Assembly (NCBI RefSeq): GCF_023652955.1
Contig: NZ_JAKLOY010000003.1
Span: forward strand, 62,001 to 126,000
Length of the DNA: 64,000 nt
Direction: 5' to 3'
Source of the DNA: Geomonas sp. Red32
GTDB lineage: Bacteria; Desulfobacterota; Desulfuromonadia; Geobacterales; Geobacteraceae
Position numbers and translations under genes: made by a program. The notes beneath the pieces are model-generated. The model was not told the origin of the DNA. It worked only from the letters and a program-made list of their open reading frames with translations, and ran no database searches. Below, in pieces: positions 42,813-52,616 of the stretch. Numbering within the stretch: position 1 is the stretch's first letter; each line of letters begins with the position of its first letter.

Positions 42813-43094
42813 ATGCAGGTGGTTTTAATGCAGATGCGGCTCGCCCTCATGAGCCGCACCCTGAAGGAGAAGCGGGCGATCGTGAAGAGCGTCCTCGGGC
42901 GCGCCCGCAACCGGTTCAACGTCTCCTGCTGCGAATCGGGGCTGCACGACCAGCCGTGGGATGCGGAGATAGCCTTCGTGATGGTGACCGATACCTTCAC
43001 CCGCGGCAAGAGCGTCATGCAGCAGCTGGAGAGCTGGCTCGTGGAGGAGCGTCCCGACGTGGAGATCACCGACGTCCAGGTGGACGAGCTTTGA
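42813..43094 (+). CDS. DUF503 (YlxP-like) protein
   Basis: A 93-aa small alpha/beta protein of the DUF503 family: MQVVLMQMRLALMSRTLKEKRAIVKSVLG is the family start, and RFNVSCCESGLHDQPWDAEIAFVMVT its core. Relatives often sit in nusA-infB-rbfA operons and are thought to touch ribosomes, but here the gene stands alone between a cytochrome operon and an efflux operon. AGGGGGGA precedes the ATG at 42813. Confidence 0.9.
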   Translation: MQVVLMQMRLALMSRTLKEKRAIVKSVLGRARNRFNVSCCESGLHDQPWDAEIAFVMVTDTFTRGKSVMQQLESWLVEERPDVEITDVQVDEL

Positions 43095-43160
43095 GATGTG
43101 ATTAGGGACTAAAATATGGTAGCTTCCGCTGGATCCGAATCCAGCTCGATGGAGTGATAG

Positions 43161-44375
43161 ATGGCTCAAGAGGAACTCAGCAAACTCTCGATCGACAAGG
43201 GGCGCTATGCGGCCGCTCCGGGGGGAAGCCGCCGCCGGGTGTGGGTGTGGATCGCCGTCGCGGTGCTCCTCCTCTCCGCCGCCGCCTGGCGTATCGCCCT
43301 CCTCCGCAGCGTGGAGGTCGAGGTTGCCACCGTCTCGCTCGTCTATCCCTCCCAAGCGGTCTCGCTCTTGAACTCCAGCGGTTACGTGGTCGCCCAGAGA
43401 AAGGCCGCCGTTTCCTCCAAGGCCACCGGCACCCTGGCCTGGCTCGGGGTGGAGGAGGGGAGCGTGGTCAAGAAGGGGGAGCTTTTGGCGCGGCTGGAAA
43501 GTAAGGACGTCTCCGCCAGCCGGGACCAGGCCGCCGCCAACCTGAAGGTGGCCCGCGACCAGCTGGTGCAGGCCCAGCTGGAGGAGAAGGATGCCCTCAC
43601 CAATCTCCAGCGCTACAAGGAGCTCCTCTCGCAGGGGATCGTCGCCAGGAGCGATTACGATACCGCGAGGCTCCGTTACGGCCGTGACGTCGCCGCCACC
43701 GCCGCCGCCCGCGCCGCGATAAAGGCCGCCGAATCCGCCCTCAAGGGGGCCGAGGCCGGGGTGGAATACACCGAGATCAGGGCCCCCTTCGACGCGGTCG
43801 TGCTGACCAAGAATGCCGACGTGGGTGACATCGTCTCCCCGCTGGCCGCCCAGGCCAACGCCAAGGCGGCCGTCCTCACCCTGGCCGACATGAGCTCCCT
43901 CGAGGTCGAGGCCGACGTCTCGGAGGCGAGCCTCGCCAAGGTGAAGGCCGGGGAGCCGTGCGAGATCCTGCTCGATGCCCTGCCGGATTCCCGTTTCAGG
44001 GGAGAGCTCCACACCATCGTCCCGACCGCCGACCGCTCCAAGGGGAGCGTCATGGTGAAGGTCCGCTTCATCGACTCCGACAAACGGATCCTCCCCGAGA
44101 TGAGCGCCAAGGTCGCCTTCCTGGAGCGTCCGGTGGAGAAGGGGGGCGGCACCCCGAGGATCGCGGTACCGCCGGCGGCCGTGGCCAGCCGGGGAGGTAA
44201 AAGCGTCGTCTTCGTGCTCTCCGGAGACCGGGTGGCCGAGCGCCCGGTGACGGTGGGGGCGAAGATCGGCGACCTGGTGGAGGTATCGAGCGGCCTTAAG
44301 GCAGGCGAGCGGATCGCGGTCAAGCCGCTGGAAAAACTGCACGACCAATCCCGCGTGAAGGTCCCGGAAAAGTAA
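43161..44375 (+). CDS. Periplasmic adaptor (HlyD/MacA-like) of an ABC exporter
   Basis: A 404-aa membrane-fusion protein: one N-terminal helix (VWVWIAVAVLLLSAAAW), a barrel-sandwich/biotinyl-lipoyl-like half (NSSGYVVAQRKAAVSSKATGTL), a coiled-coil hairpin (residues ~110-190), the returning lipoyl half (YTEIRAPFDAVVLTKNADVGD) and a membrane-proximal C-terminus (PVTVGAKIGDLVEVSSGLKAGE). It should bridge the ABC permease to the outer membrane. The ATPase gene starts three bases after its stop. Confidence 0.92.
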   Translation: MAQEELSKLSIDKGRYAAAPGGSRRRVWVWIAVAVLLLSAAAWRIALLRSVEVEVATVSLVYPSQAVSLLNSSGYVVAQRKAAVSSKATGTLAWLGVEEGSVVKKGELLARLESKDVSASRDQAAANLKVARDQLVQAQLEEKDALTNLQRYKELLSQGIVARSDYDTARLRYGRDVAATAAARAAIKAAESALKGAEAGVEYTEIRAPFDAVVLTKNADVGDIVSPLAAQANAKAAVLTLADMSSLEVEADVSEASLAKVKAGEPCEILLDALPDSRFRGELHTIVPTADRSKGSVMVKVRFIDSDKRILPEMSAKVAFLERPVEKGGGTPRIAVPPAAVASRGGKSVVFVLSGDRVAERPVTVGAKIGDLVEVSSGLKAGERIAVKPLEKLHDQSRVKVPEK

Positions 44376-44377
44376 CC

Positions 44378-45072
<695 letters not shown>

Positions 45073-45073
<1 letters not shown>

Positions 45074-46239
45074 TGGGCATTCCCTATTCCTACAGCTTTC
45101 GTAACCTCTGGACCCGGCGGCTCACCACCGTGCTGACCGCGAGCGGGATGGGGCTGGTGGTGTTCGTCTTCGCCGCCACCCTGATGCTCGCCGAGGGGCT
45201 CCAGAAGACGCTGGTCGAGACCGGCTCCCGCGACAACGTGGTGGTCATTCGCAAGGCCGCCAACTCCGAGGTGCAGAGCGCGGTGGAGCGGGACCAGTCG
45301 GCGCTTTTGACCACCGACCCGGCAGTGGCGGTGGGGAGCGACGGGAAGCCGCTTTTGGCCAAGGAGCTGGTGGTACTCATCAACCTGAAGAAGAGGGCGG
45401 GGAACAAACCGGCCAACGTGGTGATCAGGGGGATCGGGGAGGAGTCGCTGGCCCTTCGTCCTTCGGTGAAGCTGGTGGAGGGGCGGCTCCCGCGGCCCGG
45501 CTCGTCCGAGGTGATGAGCGGGAAAAGCATCGCGCGCAGGTTCCAGGGGTGCGGGCTGGGGGAGACCATCCGGTTCGCGATGCGCGACTGGAGGGTGGTG
45601 GGAGTCTTCGATGCGGGCTCCACCGGGTTTTCCTCCGAGATATGGGGAGACGTCGACCAGATGATGCAGGCCTTCCGGCGGCCGGTCTACTCCTCGCTGA
45701 TCTTCCGGCTGCGGGACACCAACGAGTTCGACAGCTACAAGGCGCGCGTCGAGGGGGATCCCCGGCTGACCGTGGAGGCCAAGCGGGAGACGCGGTACTA
45801 TCTCGACCAGTCGGAGGCGATGGCGACGTTTCTGCGGATCCTCGGGATGGTGCTGACCGTGGTGTTTTCCATCGGGGCGGTGATCGGGGCGACCATCACC
45901 ATGTATGCCGCGGTGGCCAACCGGGTGACCGAGATCGGTACCCTGAGGGCGCTGGGGTTCCAGAGGAAGAGCATCCTGGGGGCGTTCATCCTGGAGTCGC
46001 TGCTGCTGGGGCTTTGCGGCGGGATATTGGGGGTGGTGGCTGCGTCGTTCATGCAGCTCATCACCATATCGACCATGAACTGGCAGTCGTTTTCCGAGCT
46101 GGCCTTTTCGTTCACGCTCACCTTCGGGATACTGTGGAAGTCGCTGCTCTTTTCGATGGTGATGGGGTTTATAGGCGGCGTGCTGCCGGCGTTCCGGGCG
46201 GCGAGGATGAACATCGTCGAGGCGCTGAGGGCAACGTAG
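45073..46239 (+). CDS. ABC exporter permease 1, MacB/FtsX-like
   Basis: A 388-aa permease with the MacB-type topology: one N-terminal helix (TVLTASGMGLVVFVFAATLML), a large periplasmic domain of about 230 residues, and three C-terminal helices, the first carrying the FtsX-like VFSIGAVIGATITMYAAVANRVTEIGTLRALGF region. It works with the ATPase and adaptor upstream. A second permease of the same type follows after a 330-base repeat-filled gap. Confidence 0.93.
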
Positions 46240-46240
46240 A

Positions 46241-46545
46241 GTCAAAACTCAATAGAACACGGATGACACGGATGTAGCGGATTAACGCGGATAAGACTAA
46301 AAACTTTAAGGTAAAAACAAAGTCAAAACCAATAGAACACGGATGACACGGATGTAACGGATAAAGGCGGATCAGGCAAAAAACTTTAGGGGAAAAGCAG
46401 AAACAAAACCTTGAGGGGGGCACCAAAGACGAATCCTTTTATTCTTCACGGTCCATCGCTTCATGCTTTTGACGTTGCCTTAACACTAAAAGCCTTTGCT
46501 TGATCCGCCTTTATCCGTTCGATCCGTGTCATCCGTGTTCCCTGT
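46241..46545. repeat. Interspersed repeat cluster, two direct and one inverted copy
   Basis: Copies at 46241-46311 and 46322-46391 share AATAGAACACGGATGACACG and a following CGGAT-rich part. An inverted copy (ATCCGTGTCATCCGTGTTCC) lies at 46484-46545. Copy 2 and the inverted copy match over about 55 bases and could form a long hairpin. The cluster fills the gap of 329 bases between two permease genes. Confidence 0.9.
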
Positions 46546-46568
46546 TGTTGCCTTTAGGATTTAGATTT

Positions 46569-47726
46569 ATGTTCTTCCTCAAATACATCCTTCGCAATCT
46601 CTTCCGGCACCGCCTGCGCTCTATCCTTACGGTGGTGGGGGTGGCGGTGGCGGTGCTGGCCTTCGGGCTCTTGCGCACGCTGGTGGGCCTCTGGTACTCG
46701 GGCGCGGAACATGCCTCCGCCACCCGCCTCATCACCCGTAACGCCATCTCGCTCATCTTCCCGCTCCCGGTCTCCTACCTCGAACGGATCCGCGCCGTCC
46801 CCGGCGTCACCGAGGTCTCCTACGGCAACTGGTTCGGCGGGATCTACATCGACGAGAAACACTTCTTCGCCAACCATGCGGTGGAACCCAAGAGCTACCT
46901 CGATCTCTACCCGGAGTTCGTCCTCTCCCCCAAGGAGAAAAACGACTTCCTCCTCGACCGCAAGAGCTGTATCGTCGGGGCCCGGCTCGCCAAGACCTAC
47001 GGATGGAAAATCGGCGACCTCATCAACTTGAAGGGAACCATCTTCCCCGGCCAGTGGGAGTTCGTCCTGCGAGGGATCTACCACGGGGCGGAAAGGTCGA
47101 CCGAGGAACGGGTGCTCCTTTTCCACTGGGACTACCTGAACGAGTCGGTCAGAAAGACGACTCCCCTAAGGGCCGACCAGGTCGGCTTCTACATCATCGG
47201 GGTGAAAAGCCCCGACAAGACTTCGGAGGTGGCCCTCACCGTCGACTCCCTCTTCAAGAACTCGCTGGCGGAGACGCTGACCGAGACGGAGAAGGCTTTC
47301 CACCTGAGCTTCGTTTCCATGACGGAGGCGATCATGGTTGCCATCCAGGTGGTTTCCTACATGGTGATCGCCATCATCATGGTGGTGGCCGCCAACACGA
47401 TGGCCATGACGGCCAGGGAGCGGATCGGGGAGTACGCGACGCTTAAGACGCTCGGCTTCAAATCCGGCCACCTGGCTTTCCTCGTCTTCGGGGAATCCAT
47501 CGCCCTCTCGCTTCTTGGGGGCATTCTCGGGGCGGTGCTGACTTTCCCTGCCTCGCGCTGGATCGAGGTGGAGCTGGCCCAGTACTTCCCGTACTTCAGC
47601 GTCTCCAAAGAGACCCTCGCCCTCGAAGTTCTCTCGGCCTTGCTGGTTGGCGTGGTTTCAGGTATCTTCCCCACCTGGCGCGGCGCCACCATCCGCATCG
47701 CCGATGGGCTCCGCCGGATAGGTTAG
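46569..47726 (+). CDS. ABC exporter permease 2, MacB/FtsX-like
   Basis: A 385-aa permease with the same topology as the preceding one: an N-terminal helix (ILTVVGVAVAVLAFGLL), a periplasmic domain, and three C-terminal helices including MVIAIIMVVAANTMAMTARERIGEYATLKTLGF. Two different permeases suggest a heterodimeric exporter. The ATG at 46569 is preceded by a weak AGGA; the frame upstream of it is repeat sequence. The operon ends here. Confidence 0.92.
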   Translation: MFFLKYILRNLFRHRLRSILTVVGVAVAVLAFGLLRTLVGLWYSGAEHASATRLITRNAISLIFPLPVSYLERIRAVPGVTEVSYGNWFGGIYIDEKHFFANHAVEPKSYLDLYPEFVLSPKEKNDFLLDRKSCIVGARLAKTYGWKIGDLINLKGTIFPGQWEFVLRGIYHGAERSTEERVLLFHWDYLNESVRKTTPLRADQVGFYIIGVKSPDKTSEVALTVDSLFKNSLAETLTETEKAFHLSFVSMTEAIMVAIQVVSYMVIAIIMVVAANTMAMTARERIGEYATLKTLGFKSGHLAFLVFGESIALSLLGGILGAVLTFPASRWIEVELAQYFPYFSVSKETLALEVLSALLVGVVSGIFPTWRGATIRIADGLRRIG

Positions 47727-47732
47727 GCTCAG

Positions 47733-47874
47733 GTTCCCTCCCCCCTTGAGGGGGAGGGTCAGGGTGAGGGGGAGGCCGGCTTCGGCACTCCGTGGATGCT
47801 TCCCCCACCCCCTAACCCCCTCCCTCAAGGGGAGGGGGGAGGCCTTGTAGGTAAAGCCCCCTTTTAACAAGGGG
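47733..47874. repeat. Bipartite GC-rich intergenic element
   Basis: Two hairpin-forming halves (CCCCCCTTGAGGGGGAGGGTC and, opposed, CCCCCTCCCTCAAGGGGAG) flank a GGCTTCGGC-like middle. The element at 53348-53458 has the same order of parts. This looks like a BIME-style pair. Confidence 0.75.
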
Positions 47875-47998
47875 GGAGAGCTGCATCTTTCCTGGAAGGT
47901 GAGTAGCATCTCGCTAGTCCGGGAGAGTGTAGGGTTGTCATAATCTGGTTGTGGTATGCTTCTACAACCATGTCGTCTATTTCCTAGGAGGGTTCCTT

Positions 47999-48742
47999 TT
48001 GAAGTTTCTCCGTTTTCCGACCGACAAGATCGTCTGGCTTTTGCTGATCGTTTCCCTCATCCTCTATCTCACCGAGTACTCCTTCTTCGGCCATGGCAAC
48101 GACATCGTCTTCAACTTCTTTTCCAACGTCGCCTTCCTCCCGGTATACGTCCTCTTCGTGACGCTCATGATCGAGCGCGTGCTCAAAGAGCGCGAGCGCG
48201 AGGCGATGATCAAGAAGCTCAACATGGTCATCGGGGTCTTCTTCAGCGAGGTCGGCACCGGACTCCTCCACAAGATCCTGCAGTTCTACGCCGACGGCCA
48301 GGAGATCTGCCAGCGCCTGCGCCCCTCGGTCAAATGGAAGGCCGCCGATTTCGAGGCCGCCCGCGAGCTCGTAAGAGGACAGAACGTCGATGTCGACTCC
48401 CGCCTTGGCGACTTGGCCGAAATGAAGGCCTTTCTCGCCGAGAAAAAGGGGATCATGCTGGCCCTTCTCGAGAATCCCAACCTGCTCGAGCACGACGCCT
48501 TCACCGACCTCCTCTGGGCCGTATTGCACCTGGCCGAGGAGCTGCAGGCCCGCCGCTCGCTCACCGGTCTCCCCGAAACCGATCTGGATCATCTCTCCGG
48601 AGATATCAAGAGAGCGCACACCCATCTCCTCATCGAGTGGATCGCCTATCTCAAACATCTCCACGACGATTACCCCTACCTGTACTCCTTGGCGGTCAGG
48701 ATGAACCCGCTGGACCCCAACGCCAGGGCAGAGGTCGTCTAA
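47999..48742 (+). CDS. Membrane-anchored helical protein of unknown function
   Basis: A 247-aa protein. Two N-terminal membrane helices (IVWLLLIVSLILYLTEYSFFG and FFSNVAFLPVYVLFVTLMIE) are followed by about 180 soluble, mostly helical residues (EREREAMIKKLNMVIGVFFSEVG, HLAEELQARRSLTGLPETDLDHL). The TTG at 47999 has AGGAGGG seven bases upstream, so I prefer it over the ATG at 47951. I do not recognise a family. The gene is followed directly by the 20-bp minisatellite. Confidence 0.75.
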   Translation: MKFLRFPTDKIVWLLLIVSLILYLTEYSFFGHGNDIVFNFFSNVAFLPVYVLFVTLMIERVLKEREREAMIKKLNMVIGVFFSEVGTGLLHKILQFYADGQEICQRLRPSVKWKAADFEAARELVRGQNVDVDSRLGDLAEMKAFLAEKKGIMLALLENPNLLEHDAFTDLLWAVLHLAEELQARRSLTGLPETDLDHLSGDIKRAHTHLLIEWIAYLKHLHDDYPYLYSLAVRMNPLDPNARAEVV

Positions 48743-48750
48743 AGCAGGGC

Positions 48751-49200
48751 TCGGTCGCCCAGTTGCCGCTCCGTTCGCCCAACTGGAGCTCCGTTCGCCC
48801 AACTGGAGCTCCGTTCGCCCAATTGGAGCTCCGTTCGCCCAATTGGAGCTCCGTTCGCCCAACTGGAGCTCCGTTCGCCCAATTGGAGCTCCGTTCGCCC
48901 AATTGGAGCTCCGTTCGCCCAATTGGAGCTCCGCTCGCCCAATTGGAGCTCCGCTCGCCCAATTGGAGCTCCGCTCGCCCAATTGGAGCTCCGTTTGCCC
49001 AACTGGAGCTCCGTTCGCCCAATTGGAGCTCCGTTTGCCCGATTGGAGCTCCGTTTGCCCAATTGGAGCTCCGTTTGCCCAATTGGAGCTCCGTTTGCCC
49101 AACTGGAGCTCTGTTTGCCCAATTGGAGCTCCGTTTGCCCAATTGGAGCTCCGTTCCGCCCAATTGGAGCTCCTGTTCGCCCAATTGCCGCTCCGTGTGC
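48751..49200. repeat. 20-bp minisatellite, about 22 units, open in all six frames
   Basis: The unit is AATTGGAGCTCCGTTCGCCC. Eighteen exact-length units run from 48781 to 49140, then two 21-bp units. The first and last units carry TTGCCGCTCC instead of TTGGAGCTCC, as if they were boundary copies. Variation drifts along the array: TTCGCCC early, TTTGCCC late. Each unit holds the overlapping palindromes CCAATTGG and GGAGCTCC. It lies in the 635-base gap before pheA; there are no spacers, so it is not a CRISPR. Confidence 0.95.
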
Positions 49201-49377
49201 GTTTGGGCCTCCGGCAAAAAATGGTTTGCCGTGAACTGATCGGCCAACTGCCGGTGGGAGGTTTACCAGCCGGGCCGGTCAAGAAGATTACGAAAATCGT
49301 TGCAAAATGGCCCGCGCTGCCTTATAAGTGGAGGCTCCGCTGACCATCACTACCCCCGCCTGGAAGGTAACAGCCGC

Positions 49378-50457
49378 TTGAAAGAAAAGCACTCATTGGC
49401 AGAACTGCGGCAAGAGATTGATGCAGTTGATGACCGCATCCTGGAGCTCTTGAATCAGCGCGCGACCTTGGTCAAAGAGGTAGGCGCGATCAAGACTGAG
49501 AAACGCAGCGATTTTCACGTTCCCAACAGGGAGCGCGAGATCTACGAGCGGCTCACCTCGAACAATCCCGGCCCCTTCCCGGCCGATGCCATCCGCGGGG
49601 TTTTCCGCGAAATCATCTCCGCTTCGCTGGCCCTGGAGGCCCCGATGCGGGTCGCCTTCCTCGGCCCCAACGCGACCTTCAGCCACCTTGCCGCCATGCA
49701 GCAGTTCGGGCTTTCCGCCCAGCTCTCCCCCGAGCGCTCTATCCCCGCCGTCTTCGAGGCGGTCTCCAAGGGCGAAGCGTACTACGGGGTGGTGCCGGTG
49801 GAGAACACCACCGAGGGGATGATCTCGCACACGCTCGACATGTTCATGGAGAGCGATCTGAAGATCAACGCCGAGGTGCTTTTGGAGGTCTCCCACTTCC
49901 TCCTCTCCCGCACCGGGCGTTTCGAAGACATCAAGAAGGTCTACTCCCATCCGCAGCCTCTCGCCCAGTGCCGCAAGTGGCTGGCCGATAACCTCCCCAA
50001 CGTTCCGCTGGTCGACGTGGCTTCCACCACTTTGGCCGCCCAGATCGTCACCGAGGATTACACCGCCGCCGCCATCGCCAGCGAGTACGCCGCCTCCATC
50101 TATAACCTCAAGGTGGTCAAGGCGCGCATCGAGGACCAGGTGAACAACTTCACCCGCTTCCTGGTGGTCGGCAAGAAGATGGCGGACAAAAGCGGCGACG
50201 ACAAGACCTCGCTCATGTTCTCGGTCCGCGACGAGCCGGGCATCCTGCACCGCATGCTGGAGCCGTTCGCCAAGCGGGACATCAACCTTTCCAAGATCGA
50301 GTCCCGCCCCCTGAAAAGGAAGGCGTGGGAATACATCTTCTACCTCGACCTCTCCGGCCACATCTCGGATCCCGAGGTGGCGGAGGCGGTCCAGGAACTC
50401 TCCGTCTGCTGCCAGTTCGTGAAGGTGCTGGGCTCCTACCCGCGGGCGCGGTCATGA
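49378..50457 (+). CDS. pheA: Bifunctional chorismate mutase/prephenate dehydratase (P-protein)
   Basis: A 359-aa enzyme that converts chorismate through prephenate to phenylpyruvate. The AroQ chorismate mutase is residues ~1-85 (LRQEIDAVDDRILELLNQRA, REREIYERL). The dehydratase follows (VAFLGPNATFSHLAA, GVVPVENTTEG, with the catalytic Thr of the TRF-like NNFTRFLVV segment). An ACT domain lies at ~285-355 (GILHRMLEPFAKRDINLSKIESRP) for phenylalanine inhibition. The start appears to be TTG at 49378; GGAAGG lies upstream, and no better start codon exists. Confidence 0.95.
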   Translation: MKEKHSLAELRQEIDAVDDRILELLNQRATLVKEVGAIKTEKRSDFHVPNREREIYERLTSNNPGPFPADAIRGVFREIISASLALEAPMRVAFLGPNATFSHLAAMQQFGLSAQLSPERSIPAVFEAVSKGEAYYGVVPVENTTEGMISHTLDMFMESDLKINAEVLLEVSHFLLSRTGRFEDIKKVYSHPQPLAQCRKWLADNLPNVPLVDVASTTLAAQIVTEDYTAAAIASEYAASIYNLKVVKARIEDQVNNFTRFLVVGKKMADKSGDDKTSLMFSVRDEPGILHRMLEPFAKRDINLSKIESRPLKRKAWEYIFYLDLSGHISDPEVAEAVQELSVCCQFVKVLGSYPRARS

Positions 50458-50469
50458 GGAACCCCTAGC

Positions 50470-51330
50470 ATGCTGTTCTTCGATCGAATGGTGGTGATCG
50501 GCCTCGGCCTGATCGGCGGCTCCCTGGCCCGCGTGCTGCGCGAGAAAGGGGTGGTCGGCGAGGTGATCGGGGTAGGGCGCGGCGAGGCGAACCTGAAAAG
50601 GGGGGTCGAGCTCGGCGTGATCGACGGCTACTCGTTCGACGCCAAGGAGGCGGTCAAGGGTGCCGGCCTGGTCTTCATCGCCACGCCGGTCTGCACGATC
50701 CCGGACGTGGTGGCGGAGATCGCTCCCCATCTCGAGCCGGGGTGCATCGTGACCGACGGCGGGAGCGTCAAGGAATTCGTGGTCAAGGGGTGCGAGCCGC
50801 TCATGAAGGAGGGAACCTTCTTCGTCGGTGGCCATCCCATCGCCGGGACCGAGCATTCCGGCGTCGAGGCTTCCTTCTCCACCCTCTATCAGAACCGCCG
50901 CTGCATCGTGACGCCGACCGAGAAGACCGATCCCCAGGCGCTCGCCAAGGTGGTGGAGCTTTGGGAGATCGCCGGCTCCACGGTTCCCTTGATGGATCCG
51001 GTCCAGCACGACCTGGTGGTGGCCTCCATCTCGCACCTGCCGCACATGGTGGCCTACTCGCTGGTCAACGCCGTAGACGGCTACGACCGCTTCGAGGGGG
51101 ACCTCCTGAAGTACTCGGCGGGGGGCTTCCGCGACTTCACCCGGATCGCCTCCTCCGACCCGGTCATGTGGCGCGACATCGCCCTCACCAACCGCGACGC
51201 CATCCTGGAGATGATGGACTTCTTCTCCGGCTACCTGGCGAAACTGCGGACCCTGGTGGAGAAGGGCGACGGCGAAGGGCTCCGGGAGTTCTTCCATAAT
51301 TCAAAGCAGAAACGGGACGCCATCCTATGA
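50470..51330 (+). CDS. tyrA: Prephenate dehydrogenase
   Basis: A 286-aa NAD-dependent enzyme for tyrosine synthesis. The Rossmann motif VVIGLGLIGGSLARVL is at residues 8-23, IATPVCTIPDVV and GGHPIAGTEHSGVEAS with the catalytic His follow, and HLPHMVAYSLVNA is the conserved helical segment. There is no chorismate mutase fusion. The gene lies 12 bases after pheA, and its stop overlaps the aroA ATG by four bases. Confidence 0.95.
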   Translation: MLFFDRMVVIGLGLIGGSLARVLREKGVVGEVIGVGRGEANLKRGVELGVIDGYSFDAKEAVKGAGLVFIATPVCTIPDVVAEIAPHLEPGCIVTDGGSVKEFVVKGCEPLMKEGTFFVGGHPIAGTEHSGVEASFSTLYQNRRCIVTPTEKTDPQALAKVVELWEIAGSTVPLMDPVQHDLVVASISHLPHMVAYSLVNAVDGYDRFEGDLLKYSAGGFRDFTRIASSDPVMWRDIALTNRDAILEMMDFFSGYLAKLRTLVEKGDGEGLREFFHNSKQKRDAIL

Positions 51331-52616
51331 ACAGTTATACCGTCCGGACCGCCCAGGGTGTCCGCGGAGAGATCCGCGTCCCCGGAGACAAGTCCATCTC
51401 CCACCGTTCGATCATGTTCGGCTCCCTGGCCCGCGGCATCACCCGCGTCACCGGTTTCCTCCGCGGAGAGGATGCCCTCTGCACCCTGGAGGCTTTCCGC
51501 GCCATGGGGATCGAGATCGAGGACGACGGGAGCAGCATCACCATCCACGGCAAGGGGATCCACGGGCTTTCCGAGCCGACCGACGTCGTGGACTGCGGCA
51601 ACTCCGGCACCTCGATGCGGCTTTTGACCGGGCTTTTGGCCGGGCAGAACTTCTTCTCGGTCTTGACCGGCGACAAGTACCTCCGCGCGAGGCCGATGAA
51701 GCGCGTGGTCGGGCCGCTCTCCCAGATGGGCGCCAAGATCTTCGGGCGCGCCGGTGGCGAGAAGGCGCCGCTCGCCATCCAGGGTTCCAAGCTTTCCGGG
51801 ATCTCCTACGACTCTCCGGTATCGAGCGCCCAGGTGAAATCGGCCATCATGCTGGCGGGGCTCTACGCCGACGGCGAGACCGTGGTGCGCGAGCCGCACC
51901 TCTCCCGTGACCACTCTGAAAGGATGCTCCGCTACTTCGGCGCCGAGCTTGAGACCTTCGAGGGGGGCGTCAAGGTCCACGGCGGGGTCGAGCTGACCGG
52001 CCGCGAGCTGATGGTGCCGGGCGATATCTCCTCGGCCGCCTTCTTCATGGTGGCCGCGCTGATCGTTCCCGGCTCCGAGCTGCTGATCAAGGGGGTAGGG
52101 GTGAACCCCACCCGCACCGGGATCATCGACATCCTGAAGGCGATGGGGGGCGATCTCGAGCTCACCAATCCCCGCGAGGAATCGGGGGAGCCGGTGGCCG
52201 ATATCCTGGTCCGCTCCTCGAAGCTGAAGGCGATCGAGATCTCCGGCGACGTGGTTCCCCGCGCCATCGACGAGTTCCCGGTCATCACGGTGGCCGCCGC
52301 GCTCGCCGAAGGGACCACCGTGATCAGCGGCGCCGCCGAGCTCCGCGTGAAGGAGACCGACCGCATCGCCGCCATGGCCGACAACCTCCGCCGCGCCGGC
52401 GTCGAGGTGGCCGAGACCAAGGACGGCATGGAGATCACCGGCGTCGAGTGCCTGAAGGCCTGCAACGCCGACAGCTTCGGCGATCACCGGATCGCCATGT
52501 CGATGATGGTGGCCGGGCTCACCGCCCCGGGCGAGACCCTGGTCTCCGACGTCGACTGCATCGCCACTTCGTTCCCCGGTTTCCGCGATCTCCTGATGGG
52601 GGTCGTAAAGCATTGA
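51327..52616 (+). CDS. aroA: 3-phosphoshikimate 1-carboxyvinyltransferase (EPSP synthase)
   Basis: A 429-aa shikimate-pathway enzyme. GDKSISHRSIMFGSLA near residue 19 binds shikimate 3-phosphate, DCGNSGTSMRLLTGLL near residue 90 binds phosphoenolpyruvate, and RVKETDRIAAMADNLR and GDHRIAMSMMVAGL are the C-terminal signatures. The NSGTSMR form with Gly-Thr-Ser-Met is close to the class II pattern often linked to lower glyphosate sensitivity, but this cannot be judged from sequence alone. It overlaps tyrA and is followed directly by cmk. Confidence 0.95.
   Translation: MNSYTVRTAQGVRGEIRVPGDKSISHRSIMFGSLARGITRVTGFLRGEDALCTLEAFRAMGIEIEDDGSSITIHGKGIHGLSEPTDVVDCGNSGTSMRLLTGLLAGQNFFSVLTGDKYLRARPMKRVVGPLSQMGAKIFGRAGGEKAPLAIQGSKLSGISYDSPVSSAQVKSAIMLAGLYADGETVVREPHLSRDHSERMLRYFGAELETFEGGVKVHGGVELTGRELMVPGDISSAAFFMVAALIVPGSELLIKGVGVNPTRTGIIDILKAMGGDLELTNPREESGEPVADILVRSSKLKAIEISGDVVPRAIDEFPVITVAAALAEGTTVISGAAELRVKETDRIAAMADNLRRAGVEVAETKDGMEITGVECLKACNADSFGDHRIAMSMMVAGLTAPGETLVSDVDCIATSFPGFRDLLMGVVKH

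Noticed and set aside
48751..49200. CRISPR array
   Set aside because: Units are contiguous with no unique spacers, and no cas genes are near. The same applies to the 11-bp repeat at 29.1 kb.
47956..49282. Long open frames of 100-430 codons on both strands across the 20-bp minisatellite
   Set aside because: They arise because the repeat unit has no stop in any frame. The translations are 20-residue periodic, have no start signals of their own and overlap real genes.
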